The notes: generated by a model not told the origin, from the letters alone. A DNA stretch of 64,000 nucleotides from Maledivibacter sp. (GCA_025210375.1 JAOASB010000050.1:1-64000), one strand, 5' to 3'. Counted from the first letter of the stretch, positions 36,645 through 46,362 are shown. Made by a program: numbers and translations.

Positions 36645-38212
36645 TCAATGTAATGATTGTTGATGATAGGCCTCTTTTTAGAGAATATCTTATAAAGAAG
36701 TTTGAGTGGGATAAATATGGGTTTAATATCTGTGGTGAAGCAAAAAATGGAGTTGAAGCCTTGCAAAGGGCTAAAGAAACACCTCCCGATGTACTTCTAA
36801 CGGATATAAATATGCCCTTGATGAATGGTCTTGAATTGTCGGAAAGACTTATTGAGGAATATCCGGATATGGGTGTTGTATTAATAACGGCCCATAGTGA
36901 ATTTGAATATGCTAAAAAGGCCCTTGAGATAGGGGTATGCAGCTACATAGTCAAACCCTTTGAAAAAGAAGAGCTTATTCTAACCCTTTTAAAACTCAAG
37001 GATAATATCAATAAAGCCAATGAAGAAAATATTCAGAAGGAAGATAAGGAAAGGGATTTACTGGAATTATTACTTCAACAATTAATTTATCGTGAAAAGA
37101 TTCAAAAGGATGAGGAATTTGAACAACGCTTCTCAAAGCTCGGAATATCCTTTGATTCAAAATCATTTATAGCTTCTGTCATTGAAATTAATAAAAAAGA
37201 AGATATAGGTGGTGGGAATCATATCTGGAAAAGAACCATAATAAATATGCTACAGCAAATGTTACAACCGGATCTAAATATGTTTGTAATATCCGATTAT
37301 GAAGGTAGAATTGTAATTTTATCGGAAACCGATAAAAGGGATGATGAATTTTCAAAGGATGAATTAAGTAAGCTCATGAAGCTAATAAATAAACATTTAG
37401 GATTTGATATGACCATTGGGATAGGGAGACTTTATAGGGGGTTTGATGGTATTAGAAAATCATATCTGGAGGGTGTTAGTGCCATTAGATATAGCTTTGA
37501 AGTTGGTAATAATAAAATTATTCATTACAGCAAAATTTCTAAAAAAAATAAAGAATATATATTTTACTCTGCAGAGACAAATGAACTCATACTTAAATAT
37601 TTAAGAAATGGGGATATTCAAGGAATCAACCGGGTGCTTATCCAGTCATATGAAGGGTTGATTATGGAAAAGGCTGAAAATGAATTTACAGAGATGATAT
37701 ACAAGGGGCTTCTATCCGTGCTATTTTCATATATATATCAGTCGGGTAGAGAAATAGATGACATATTGGGGGATAGAAATTATGTAATGCAAAAAACAAG
37801 GGAAAAAAACTTAAATAGGCAACTTGAAATACTGATAGACTTTTATGGAAAGACCATAGATTTTTCTAAAAAGTTTGAAAATACTCGTAGTTATAAATTG
37901 GTAAAGGGATCGAAAAAATACATAAAAGAAAACTATTTCAGACATGATCTAGCCATAAAGGATGTATCAAAATCCCAGTACATTAATGAAACATACTTGA
38001 GATCTCTATTTAAAAAAGAAACTGGTATGACGGTTAATGAGTATATCACAAATATACGGCTTGATAAAACTAAGGAGATTTTGAAAACAACAGAATATAG
38101 ACTTGCAGATATTGCAGATATGGTTGGATACAATGATTCCAGTTATTTAAGTAAAATATTCAAGAAGAATATAGGAATCAGTCCCAGTAAATATAGGTAT
38201 AATCATAAATAA
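36641..38212 (+). CDS. YesN-like response regulator with AraC output domain
   Basis: A 523-residue regulator. Receiver domain 1-125 with Asp55 (LLTDINMP) as phosphorylation site, Asp8/Asp9 (IVDDRP) and Lys in IVKPFEKEE. A middle helical region of about 270 residues follows, then an AraC-type double HTH (YINETYLRSLFKKETGMTVNEYI..., ADMVGYNDSSYLSKIFKKNIGISPSKYR) at the C-terminus. ATGA overlap with the kinase gene couples the pair. It most likely activates the binding-protein/permease/galactosidase genes directly downstream. Confidence 0.93.
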   Translation: MINVMIVDDRPLFREYLIKKFEWDKYGFNICGEAKNGVEALQRAKETPPDVLLTDINMPLMNGLELSERLIEEYPDMGVVLITAHSEFEYAKKALEIGVCSYIVKPFEKEELILTLLKLKDNINKANEENIQKEDKERDLLELLLQQLIYREKIQKDEEFEQRFSKLGISFDSKSFIASVIEINKKEDIGGGNHIWKRTIINMLQQMLQPDLNMFVISDYEGRIVILSETDKRDDEFSKDELSKLMKLINKHLGFDMTIGIGRLYRGFDGIRKSYLEGVSAIRYSFEVGNNKIIHYSKISKKNKEYIFYSAETNELILKYLRNGDIQGINRVLIQSYEGLIMEKAENEFTEMIYKGLLSVLFSYIYQSGREIDDILGDRNYVMQKTREKNLNRQLEILIDFYGKTIDFSKKFENTRSYKLVKGSKKYIKENYFRHDLAIKDVSKSQYINETYLRSLFKKETGMTVNEYITNIRLDKTKEILKTTEYRLADIADMVGYNDSSYLSKIFKKNIGISPSKYRYNHK

Positions 38213-38353
38213 ATATCAAATAATTACGACAACCCTTTATATTTTGAAAAGTACAAATTATTATCGGATACTACATGGACTTAATACGACCATAGTATTA
38301 AGATAAGTATGTAGTCAAGAAATAATATGGGATGAAATAAGGGGGAATTTTTA

Positions 38354-39682
38354 ATGAGGGCAAAACGTTTGATGGCTATTTTTTTAGTTGTAATGATGAT
38401 GATTTTTGCATTTGCAGGCTGTGCTGCTAAGGAAGAGGCTGATTCAAATGCTTCCCAGGAAAACGTTGACACTAATAGCTCAAAGGATGAAGTAATAAAT
38501 TTAAAGATTTATGCTCAATATTCAGATGAAGATACAAAGATTCCTTATGATTATGCAGTTCAAGAGCTGGCTAAGGCTTATCCAAATGTAAAACTAGAAT
38601 TAGACATCCAAAGTCAGGATGACGGACAGAAGCTCCAAACCTATGCGGCAACTGGAAATTTACCAGACATTTTTCAGGTCGGGACATCTCAGATTGAAAC
38701 CTTCAAGGAATCAAAAAATATTTTACTCCTAGATGAATATGTTAAAAGCACCGGCTTTGATAAAAAGATACACCCGAGTGCCAATAATTTATTGTGGAAT
38801 AAGGATGGCCATGCATATGCATTTCCCTATGCTGGCAACGAACTAGTACTAATATATTATAATAAGGCATTATTTGAAGAACATGGTGCTAAAGTACCAG
38901 AGACATATGAAGAGCTTAAGGCAGCTATTGCTAAATTTAAGGAAGCTGATATAGTACCACTTTCTATCTTTGCAAAGGAGAAATGGATAACAACCGCATT
39001 ATATGATGTATTTGCAACTAGATTTGATGCAGGTGGAATTAGAAAGCTTGATAGTGGAAATGGTAGTGCAAAGGAAGAGGCATATGTAAAGGCAGCTGAG
39101 AAATTACACGAGTTGATAGAATTAGGCTTATTAGCTGATGGGGCAACAAATATGAATTATGATCAGGCGGCATCTTTATTCTACGAAGAAAAGGCAGCCA
39201 TGTTTATTAACGGACAGTGGGAAATTCAAGCATCTACTGAAAAACTAGGGGATAAGGTGGACTGGATGTTCTATCCTGTGTTCAGTGAAAATCCAGAAGC
39301 TAAATATGCCTTTGCAGGGGGAGGTGCCCCCGGTGGATATGCTGTATCACCCCACTCAGATCATAAGGAGCTTGCAGCTGAAGTTGCTGCATTTATCTCA
39401 GAGAAATATTGCGAAGCAAAATATCTATATAGGGCAAATCCCCTATTGGCTTTAAAGATAGACCCGTCACTAGAGCCTGTAGAAAAATTTCCTCCAATGA
39501 TGGAAAAGTTAGCAAGGGAATTGCCAAATATAACATCTACAACAGCATTTGCCTGGGGACTGACAGAGCCAAAGTTCAAGGTAGCAATAGAAGATCAATC
39601 ACAATTTTTACTAACAGAGGGATATTCCTCTGAAGAGTTTATAGAGGAGCTAGAAAAAATAATCCAAAGATTAAAAAAATAA
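38354..39682 (+). CDS. Sugar ABC transporter substrate-binding lipoprotein
   Basis: A 442-residue family 1 (MalE-like) binding protein. Signal peptide with lipobox FAGC (Cys23), then an Asn/Ser/Glu-rich linker and a two-lobe solute-binding fold with family blocks such as PDIFQVGTSQ, YAFPYAGNELVLIYYNK, AAMFINGQWEI and APGGYAVS. It captures an oligosaccharide on the outer face and delivers it to the two permeases downstream. Given the GH36 and GH42 genes in the same run, raffinose-type or galacto-oligosaccharides are the likely ligands; that is inference. Strong AAGGGGGAA ribosome site. Confidence 0.93.
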   Translation: MRAKRLMAIFLVVMMMIFAFAGCAAKEEADSNASQENVDTNSSKDEVINLKIYAQYSDEDTKIPYDYAVQELAKAYPNVKLELDIQSQDDGQKLQTYAATGNLPDIFQVGTSQIETFKESKNILLLDEYVKSTGFDKKIHPSANNLLWNKDGHAYAFPYAGNELVLIYYNKALFEEHGAKVPETYEELKAAIAKFKEADIVPLSIFAKEKWITTALYDVFATRFDAGGIRKLDSGNGSAKEEAYVKAAEKLHELIELGLLADGATNMNYDQAASLFYEEKAAMFINGQWEIQASTEKLGDKVDWMFYPVFSENPEAKYAFAGGGAPGGYAVSPHSDHKELAAEVAAFISEKYCEAKYLYRANPLLALKIDPSLEPVEKFPPMMEKLARELPNITSTTAFAWGLTEPKFKVAIEDQSQFLLTEGYSSEEFIEELEKIIQRLKK

Positions 39683-39691
39683 TATGCTATG

Positions 39692-39725
39692 GGGGGCTGT
39701 CTAAATGGGATGGCCCTTTTATTAA
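39692..39725 (+). promoter_or_regulatory. Intercistronic hairpin after the binding-protein gene
   Basis: GGGCTGTC...GATGGCCC pairs imperfectly and is followed by TTTTATT. Such hairpins commonly stabilise the 3' end of the binding-protein mRNA and reduce read-through to the permease genes. Confidence 0.5.
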
Positions 39726-39810
39726 GGAAATTTCTTCAAGAAAAATCAGATGAAAATTAAGTAGGGCTGTGTTTATGGGTTTTTATTCTTAAAGGAAAAG
39801 AGGATGAGGT

Positions 39811-40692
39811 ATGCAGAGTTTTTTTTCAAATAAAAAGGCAATAGCCATATTTGTTCTTCCGTCCCTGCTTCTATTTACAATCATAGTTTTTTATCCCCTT
39901 GCTCAGATATTTATAAAGAGCTTTTATGATTGGAATGGACTAAGTAAGGGGACATTTATTGGACTGGAAAACTACACAAGACTTTTTGAAGATACCACAT
40001 TTAAGATTTCAATAAAAAACGGATTGATATTTGCGGCTTTCCTAACCATATATCAAATTGGGCTTGGAACTGTACTGGCCTTTGCTGCATCAAATATTAA
40101 AACAAAGGCTGGAGGCTTCTTTAGAATCGTATATTTCCTACCTGTTGTTCTTTCAGTGACGGTAGTTTGTCAGCTATGGCTATCGGTTTTTAATTCGGAA
40201 TACGGATTACTAAATAAAATATTTGAAATGATTGGGATGGCCTTCAGCCAGGATTGGCTTAGTGAAAGGGATAATGCAATATATGTTGTTGCCTTTGTTA
40301 ATGCGTGGCATTACCTAGGATATCAATTTGCATTAATTCTTGCGGGGATAAAATCTATTCCCAGTCATTACTATGAGGCGGCCCAGATCGATGGGGCATC
40401 GCCTTTTCAAGCCCATTTGAAAATCACTGTTCCTATGTTAGCGGAGACCTATCGATTTTGTCTAGTATTAGCTATTACAGGGGGATTAAATGCATTTACC
40501 CAGATGTTTATAATGACGAATGGAGGGCCTGGTACTTCAACCTACACCCTTACATATATGATGTATTCATCGGCGTTTAGAGCAACGGAATATGGATACG
40601 GTATGGCAGCAGCATCATTTTTAGTTATAGAATGCTTAATAGCAACAATAGTTATTAATAAATTAATAGCCAAGGAAAATATTGTATACTAG
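39811..40692 (+). CDS. Sugar ABC transporter permease (MalF-like)
   Basis: A 293-residue inner-membrane permease with six predicted spans. The cytoplasmic EAA loop is YYEAAQIDGASPFQAHLKITVPML. It starts with a long first helix (AIAIFVLPSLLLFTIIVFYPL) typical of the CUT1 MalF/UgpA/LacF group, and the segment TNGGPGTSTYTL before the last helix is a family hallmark. It pairs with the MalG-like permease 12 bp downstream. Ribosome site GAGGATGAGG. Confidence 0.94.
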   Translation: MQSFFSNKKAIAIFVLPSLLLFTIIVFYPLAQIFIKSFYDWNGLSKGTFIGLENYTRLFEDTTFKISIKNGLIFAAFLTIYQIGLGTVLAFAASNIKTKAGGFFRIVYFLPVVLSVTVVCQLWLSVFNSEYGLLNKIFEMIGMAFSQDWLSERDNAIYVVAFVNAWHYLGYQFALILAGIKSIPSHYYEAAQIDGASPFQAHLKITVPMLAETYRFCLVLAITGGLNAFTQMFIMTNGGPGTSTYTLTYMMYSSAFRATEYGYGMAAASFLVIECLIATIVINKLIAKENIVY

Positions 40693-40703
40693 GAGGTGTT
40701 AAA

Positions 40704-41564
40704 ATGGAGGCCGTTACTAGAAAAGTGAAGAAGAATAAAGTTGGTACAAGGGGAGTTTTTTATAAGGTATTTCTTTGGGTGTATGCTATAGTATCCTTTT
40801 ATCCTATTATATGGATGATTTTTTATTCATTTAAAAATAATGACGAAATATTCGTATCAAATCCATTTGGGCCACCTAGGGTACTTCGATGGGAAAATTA
40901 TATTAAGGCATTGACACAATACAATGTACCAAGATATTTCTTGAACAGTGTAATTGTATCTGTTGTTACGGTTATTGTAACCATTTCATTGGCCACTATG
41001 TTTGCCTATGCAACGGCCAGAATGAAATGGAAGGGTCAAAATTTTGCGAGGATATTTGTGGCTATTGGTATGTTTATACCGGTTCAATCGATTTTGATCC
41101 CCCTAGCGGTATTAGTGAGGGACCTACATCTTTCTAATAAATATTTATCCCTAATAATTCCATACTCAGCCTTCAATCTAGCCTTTTCATCCATGGTATT
41201 ATATGGATTTCTAAGGAGTATACCTATAGAGCTTGAGGAAGCAGCTTGTATAGATGGAGCAGGGATATTTACAACCTTTTTCAGAATCATTGTCCCAAAT
41301 TTAAAGCCAGCCATATCAACCCTTACCATCTTTACCTTTTTGCAGGCATGGAATGAATTTCCCATAGCCCTAATATTAATTACTGAGGAAAGCATGAAAA
41401 CATTACCATTGGGACTACTATTTTTTCAAGGACAGTTTACCACTGATTGGGGAGCAATGGGGGCGGCAATGGCCATTGCTAGCTTACCCACAGTGATAAT
41501 GTACATATTCTTTAGCAATCAAGTGGAAAAAGCTATAACCATTGGTGGGGCCGTTAAGGGATAA
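40704..41564 (+). CDS. Sugar ABC transporter permease (MalG-like)
   Basis: A 286-residue CUT1 permease with six spans. The EAA loop reads LEEAACIDGAGIFTTFFRIIVPNLKP; WNEFPIALILI and QFTTDWGAMGAAMAIASLP near the end are typical of MalG/LacG. It completes the membrane channel with the preceding gene. No ATPase gene follows, so a multi-task MsmX/MsmK-like ATPase elsewhere in the genome is expected to power the complex. Confidence 0.94.
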   Translation: MEAVTRKVKKNKVGTRGVFYKVFLWVYAIVSFYPIIWMIFYSFKNNDEIFVSNPFGPPRVLRWENYIKALTQYNVPRYFLNSVIVSVVTVIVTISLATMFAYATARMKWKGQNFARIFVAIGMFIPVQSILIPLAVLVRDLHLSNKYLSLIIPYSAFNLAFSSMVLYGFLRSIPIELEEAACIDGAGIFTTFFRIIVPNLKPAISTLTIFTFLQAWNEFPIALILITEESMKTLPLGLLFFQGQFTTDWGAMGAAMAIASLPTVIMYIFFSNQVEKAITIGGAVKG

Positions 41565-41598
41565 AAATAAATGGGTTTTAAGAATAGAGGTGTAGAAA

Positions 41599-43836
41599 AT
41601 GCCCGTTTTTATTAATAAATATAATAAAGAATTTCATTTGAAATCAAAGGGTTCCAGTTATATATTTAAGGTTTTGAGCAATGGACATCTAGGTCAGCTA
41701 TATTATGGAAAGGCAATTAGACATAGGGATGATTTTTCATATCTATTGCAATTACCAAATGAACCCGTAGGGAATGCATCATTTGTCTATGAGGGTGATA
41801 ATATTTTCACCATGGAAGTGATAAAACAGGAATATCCTTCATATGGAACAACGGATTACAGGGAGCCTGCAATCCAGGTGATTCAAGAAAATGGCAGTAG
41901 AATAACGGATTTTAAATACAAGGAATATAAACTATACAAAGGTAAGCCTAAATTAAAGGGGCTTCCTGCAACCTATGTGGAGGATAAAAGTGAGGCTTCC
42001 ACCTTGGAAATTATTTTATATGATGGAGTAATTGATGCTGAACTAAGGTTGATATATTCAGTTTTTGAAAACTATAATGCTATAACAAGAAGTGTAAAGA
42101 TAACCAATAAAGGAAAGCAGAAGCTAAACATAGATAGGATAATGGGTATAAGTATAGACCTCCCCGATTCCGACTTTGAAATGCTTCAGCTGGATGGGGC
42201 ATGGATCAGGGAGAGGCATATAAATACTAGAGCCTTGAAGCCGGGAATCCAAGCTATAGATAGTAAAAGGGGAACATGTAGTAGCTCACAGCACAATCCA
42301 TTTATTGCCCTTAAGAGATTTGAAACTAGGGAAGACAGTGGAGAGGTATATGGCTTTAGCTTCGTATATAGTGGAAACTTCTTAGCCCAAGTGGAGGTAG
42401 ACTACTACAATACTTCAAGGATACAAATGGGTATAAATCCCTTTGATTTCAATTGGCTGCTGGAACCCGGTGAGGCTTTCCAAAGCCCAGAAGTAGTAAG
42501 TGTATATAGTGATAGGGGCTTAAACGGAATGAGTCAAACCTATCATGGAATATATAGAAAAAGATTAGCAAGGGGACCTTGGAGGGATAGGGAAAGACCA
42601 ATACTCATAAATAATTGGGAGGCAACATACTTCGATTTCAATGAAGAAAAAATAGTTAGGCTGGCGGAGAAAGCAAGGGAAGTAGGAATTGAACTCTTTG
42701 TATTGGATGATGGATGGTTTGAAGGCAGAAATGATGATACTAGTTCATTGGGGGATTGGTTTGTGGATAGAAGTAAGCTGGCAAATGGATTGGATGGATT
42801 GGCTGCTAAGATAAGGGATCTGGGAATGAAATTTGGAATTTGGTTTGAACCGGAGATGATATCTAAAAATAGTAAGCTCTATTGCAAGCATCCCCATTGG
42901 ATTGTAAAGGTTTCCAATAGAAAAACCTCCCATGGAAGAAATCAGTATGTATTGGATTTGAGTCGTATAGAGGTTAGGGAAGAGATTTATTCGATGATCA
43001 GAAAAATCCTGTTGGATACTCCAATATCCTATGTGAAATGGGATATGAATAGAAATATGACGGAAATTGGTTCTCTAGGATTACCAGAAAATAGGCAAAG
43101 AGAGGTTACTCACCGTTATATCCTTGGATTATATGAAATATTAGAAAGACTTACAGCTGAATTTCCAGATATCCTATTTGAATCATGTGCCAGTGGGGGG
43201 AATAGGTTTGACCCCGCAATGTTATACTATATGCCCCAGACATGGGCAAGTGATAATACGGATGCCATTGAAAGATTGAAAATACAGTATGGAACCTCCA
43301 TGGTATATCCAATATCATCAATAGGAGCCCATGTTTCTGCCGTACCGAATCATCAGCTAAGAAGAACGACGCCCTTAAAAACACGGTTTGCCGCCTCTAT
43401 CTTCGGGGTATTAGGATATGAGCTTGATTTAAATAAATTGAGGGAAGTAGAGCTAGATGAAATCAAAGAACAGATAGAATTCTATAGGAGATATAGGGAA
43501 TTGATATTAAATGGTAAATTTTATAGACTGATATCACCCTATACTTCAAACAGGGCAGCATGGATGGTAGTATCAGAAGATGGTAGGGAGTCTATATTAG
43601 GATACTATAAGATATTGGCAGAGCCTAATCCATCCTTTGAAAGGATCAAACTTAAGGGTCTTAGTGAAGTACTGAGCTATAGAATAAATGGGAGAGACTT
43701 GGTCTTAAATGGAGATGAGCTAATGAATGTAGGCTTATTATTGGAGCCAGAATACCTAGGAACTGCTTTCACGGAGAATACCAATTTTGTAGGGGATTTT
43801 GGTTCAAGGATTTTTATTATAAAGGCTGTGGACTAA
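41599..43836 (+). CDS. Alpha-galactosidase, glycoside hydrolase family 36
   Basis: A 745-residue cytoplasmic GH36 enzyme releasing terminal alpha-1,6-galactose from melibiose, raffinose or stachyose. N-terminal beta-supersandwich domain to about residue 330, then the (beta/alpha)8 barrel beginning NNWEATYFDFNEEK with LDDGWFEGRNDD. The nucleophile is Asp482 in KWDMNR and the acid/base is Asp552 in WASDNTDA, with ESCASGGNRFD between them. C-terminal beta domain at the end. No signal peptide, consistent with hydrolysis after uptake. It lies 34 bp after the permease gene. Confidence 0.95.
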   Translation: MPVFINKYNKEFHLKSKGSSYIFKVLSNGHLGQLYYGKAIRHRDDFSYLLQLPNEPVGNASFVYEGDNIFTMEVIKQEYPSYGTTDYREPAIQVIQENGSRITDFKYKEYKLYKGKPKLKGLPATYVEDKSEASTLEIILYDGVIDAELRLIYSVFENYNAITRSVKITNKGKQKLNIDRIMGISIDLPDSDFEMLQLDGAWIRERHINTRALKPGIQAIDSKRGTCSSSQHNPFIALKRFETREDSGEVYGFSFVYSGNFLAQVEVDYYNTSRIQMGINPFDFNWLLEPGEAFQSPEVVSVYSDRGLNGMSQTYHGIYRKRLARGPWRDRERPILINNWEATYFDFNEEKIVRLAEKAREVGIELFVLDDGWFEGRNDDTSSLGDWFVDRSKLANGLDGLAAKIRDLGMKFGIWFEPEMISKNSKLYCKHPHWIVKVSNRKTSHGRNQYVLDLSRIEVREEIYSMIRKILLDTPISYVKWDMNRNMTEIGSLGLPENRQREVTHRYILGLYEILERLTAEFPDILFESCASGGNRFDPAMLYYMPQTWASDNTDAIERLKIQYGTSMVYPISSIGAHVSAVPNHQLRRTTPLKTRFAASIFGVLGYELDLNKLREVELDEIKEQIEFYRRYRELILNGKFYRLISPYTSNRAAWMVVSEDGRESILGYYKILAEPNPSFERIKLKGLSEVLSYRINGRDLVLNGDELMNVGLLLEPEYLGTAFTENTNFVGDFGSRIFIIKAVD

Positions 43837-43864
43837 ATGGAAAAAATAAAGTGAGGGAAGTCAT

Positions 43865-45826
43865 ATGTATTTAGGTGTGGACTATTACCCAGAGCATTGG
43901 AATATACAAATGATAGATGAGGACATAAGGGCCATGAAGGAGCTTGGAGTTAACATCGTTAGAATAGGTGAATTTGCATGGTACCTAATGGAAAAGAAAG
44001 ATGGAGAGTTTGACTTTTCATTTTTCGATATGGTGATTGAGAAGCTAAAGGCTCAAGATATAAAGGTGATGTTTGGTACTCCTACGGCCACGTTTCCAGC
44101 ATGGCTTGCAAAAAAACACCCTTCTATATTATCCAAGGACGAGGGCTTACAAAGTAGAGCATTTGGAGGTAGAAGGCAATACTGCTATAACTCTGAAATC
44201 TATAAGAAATATAGCAAGAGGATAGTTGCTAAATTAGTTGAGCATTACAAAAATGAGGGATCTATTATTTCATGGCAAATTGATAATGAATTTGGACATG
44301 AGGGCAGTGATATGTGTTTCTGTGAAAGCTGTCAAAGGGAATTCCAGATATTTTTAAGAAATAAATATAGAAATATCCATGAGCTAAATGAAATCTATGG
44401 AACTATTTTCTGGGGGCAAACCTATAATAATTTCCATGAGATACCAATTCCATTAAAGACTATAACCACCCATAATCCATCCTTACAATTGGATTGGGCT
44501 AGATTTAGATCCTTTTCCCTTAATGATTTTGCAAAGGAGCATATAGAACTTGTTAGGAGTTTGAAGGGAGATCATCAAACCATTACAACCAACGTTGCCG
44601 GTGGATTTTTTGGTAAATACTTTGATCATGGGGAGCATGTAAAGGATTTGGATTTTGTATCCTATGATAATTATCCAGTTTGGGGAGGTCTTTCGGAACC
44701 ATTACCAAGGGCTGAAATTGCCATGAACCTAGATTTTATCAGAGGACTCCAGGATAAAAATTTCTGGATTGTAGAGCAACTAATGGGTGCCCAGGGTCAT
44801 ACTGTCATAGGATATCTTCCTAGGCCCAATCAAGGAAAAATGTGGTCTTATCAGGCCTTTGCCCATGGTTGTACAAATATGCTTTATTTTAGATGGAGGG
44901 GTATGAACAGGGGAGCAGAGCAGTTTTGTTTTGGCATAGTGGACCATGACAATAGATATGGAAGAAAATATAGGGAAGTTCAATCCTTTATGACTGAAAT
45001 TGCCGCCCACGAAGGGATTTTCAACTCAGAAATAAAATCGGATATTGCAATTTTGTATGACTACGACAATATTTGGTCATGGAACTTCCAACCACAAAGT
45101 ACAGGGTATGATTTTACTAAGGAGCTAATGAGACTGTATACACCCTTCTATAATTTAAATACAAACATGGATGTAGTTCCTGTTACCCGGGATTTTACAA
45201 AATATAAGGTTTTAGTAATACCCACCTTGCAGATTATTGATAGAGACCTTGGGGATAGATTGGAAGCCTTTGCGGCAAGGGGAGGTATAATTATATTTTC
45301 CTTTAGAGCTGGGATTAAGGATAGAGATAATAATATTAATTTTGGAGATGTTATTCCATGTAATGTAAGGAAAATATCTGGGATCGAAGTAAATGAGGTA
45401 GAGTCGCTTCAGACAGGTCAAGAAGTGGGAATAGTAGGTAAAGGAAAATATAAAGGAAGGCTAGGTCTGTGTGAAGTTTGGAGGGATTTAATCACCCCAA
45501 AAACTGCCAGGATACTATATGGGTATAGGGATAAGCTGTATAGTGATAAAGCCTGTGTAACTGTAAATGAATATGGCAAGGGTAGAGTGTATTACATCGG
45601 TGGCGGGGTAGATACCCAGATTATTCAAGGGATAGCAGAGGAAGTTGTTGTTGAAAGAGGAATCCGTTATATTAATAGCCAGGATGGGCTTGAGGTATAT
45701 ATACGGGATAATAATGATGAAGAATATTTAGTGATTACCAATCATACCGACAAAATGAAGAAATTTAATGATATTGAGATAGGGGCATATGAAAGTAAGC
45801 TCGTAAACCGTAAAGAAGTAACTTAA
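43865..45826 (+). CDS. Beta-galactosidase, glycoside hydrolase family 42
   Basis: A 653-residue GH42 enzyme. It opens with LGVDYYPEHWN, the family start. Acid/base Glu142 lies in QIDNEFGHEG, nucleophile Glu304 in FWIVEQLMG, and a structural zinc-type cluster is visible in MCFCESC. Domain A barrel to about 390, trimerisation domain B (VLVIPTLQIIDRDLGD...GGIIIFSFRAG) and a short C-terminal beta domain. No signal peptide. GH42 enzymes often act on galacto-oligosaccharides or plant galactans rather than lactose. Together with GH36 it lets the cell strip both anomers of galactose from imported oligosaccharides. It is the last gene of the locus; no clear terminator was seen before the structured RNA. 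Confidence 0.95.
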   Translation: MYLGVDYYPEHWNIQMIDEDIRAMKELGVNIVRIGEFAWYLMEKKDGEFDFSFFDMVIEKLKAQDIKVMFGTPTATFPAWLAKKHPSILSKDEGLQSRAFGGRRQYCYNSEIYKKYSKRIVAKLVEHYKNEGSIISWQIDNEFGHEGSDMCFCESCQREFQIFLRNKYRNIHELNEIYGTIFWGQTYNNFHEIPIPLKTITTHNPSLQLDWARFRSFSLNDFAKEHIELVRSLKGDHQTITTNVAGGFFGKYFDHGEHVKDLDFVSYDNYPVWGGLSEPLPRAEIAMNLDFIRGLQDKNFWIVEQLMGAQGHTVIGYLPRPNQGKMWSYQAFAHGCTNMLYFRWRGMNRGAEQFCFGIVDHDNRYGRKYREVQSFMTEIAAHEGIFNSEIKSDIAILYDYDNIWSWNFQPQSTGYDFTKELMRLYTPFYNLNTNMDVVPVTRDFTKYKVLVIPTLQIIDRDLGDRLEAFAARGGIIIFSFRAGIKDRDNNINFGDVIPCNVRKISGIEVNEVESLQTGQEVGIVGKGKYKGRLGLCEVWRDLITPKTARILYGYRDKLYSDKACVTVNEYGKGRVYYIGGGVDTQIIQGIAEEVVVERGIRYINSQDGLEVYIRDNNDEEYLVITNHTDKMKKFNDIEIGAYESKLVNRKEVT

Positions 45827-45890
45827 AATTCAAAAAAATACCATTTTTAAAATTAAATATAAAAATAATATCAGGGCATAATATTATTAA

Positions 45891-46300
45891 CGGGGATATA
45901 ACGGTTGAGCCAAGATTTATATATGCTTCTCGCCGAGGGGTGTATATGGGTCGGCCAAAGATTGTATATTGGTCTTAGTTGGCTGGTATGCAGTCGGAGG
46001 GAAGATTCTATATGGTTGGGAAAGGTTGTATTACGGTCGTACCTAGTATTATCGTAATATGATCCCAACCTATCATATAGGGTCGAGCGAAGATTTTGCA
46101 TGGTGTCGATGTAGTATTCTTATGGATTAAGCTGCTGCTAATGATTCTATGCAGTCGAAAGATTGCATAGGGTTGTTAAGATATCATGTAGGGTCGAACG
46201 AACCATTATTATGGGTGGTGACCTGCTTGGTTATGGTCGAAAGATCATGGCTGGGTACTAAGCTATCTATAATGGTGCAAGGTAGATCGTTATGTTCTCG
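45891..46300 (+). ncRNA. Large structured RNA element, copy 2
   Basis: A 410-bp segment homologous to 23611-24021 (minus). Clear folding on this strand: CTATATG+GTTGGG (46008-46020) pairs with CCCAAC (46064-46069) and CATATAG (46074-46080), enclosing TATTACG (46029-46035) with CGTAATA (46053-46059). CTATGC/GCATAG closes a loop holding GTCGAAAGAT. Loop motifs of the form GTCG...AAGATT recur at 45904, 45950 and 45992 and again between 46080 and 46260. Pairing is kept where copy 1 differs. A CATAATAT box precedes the block and a terminator follows at 46326. It stands alone between the galactosidase locus and the M15 peptidase gene. RNA class not recognised. Confidence 0.72.
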
Positions 46301-46325
46301 TTATTTTATGTAAATATAGTAATTA

Positions 46326-46362
46326 ACCTTCCTTATAGTAGAGGAAGGTCATTTTATTTTTT
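46326..46362 (+). terminator. Intrinsic terminator of structured RNA copy 2
   Basis: ACCTTCCT/AGGAAGGT, an 8-bp stem with an eight-base loop and a T-rich tail (CATTTTATTTTTT). It starts 25 bp after the conserved RNA block. Confidence 0.82.

Noticed and set aside
41599..45826. Possible agarase or xylan-type substrate for the sugar locus
   Set aside because: The catalytic signatures are specific for GH36 and GH42; no other polysaccharide-active domains are present.
45871..46101. 76-codon minus-strand ORF in RNA copy 2 with a peptide resembling one in copy 1
   Set aside because: The likeness follows from nucleotide homology of the two copies; the frame is not conserved over the whole element and G-U pairing points to RNA on the other strand.
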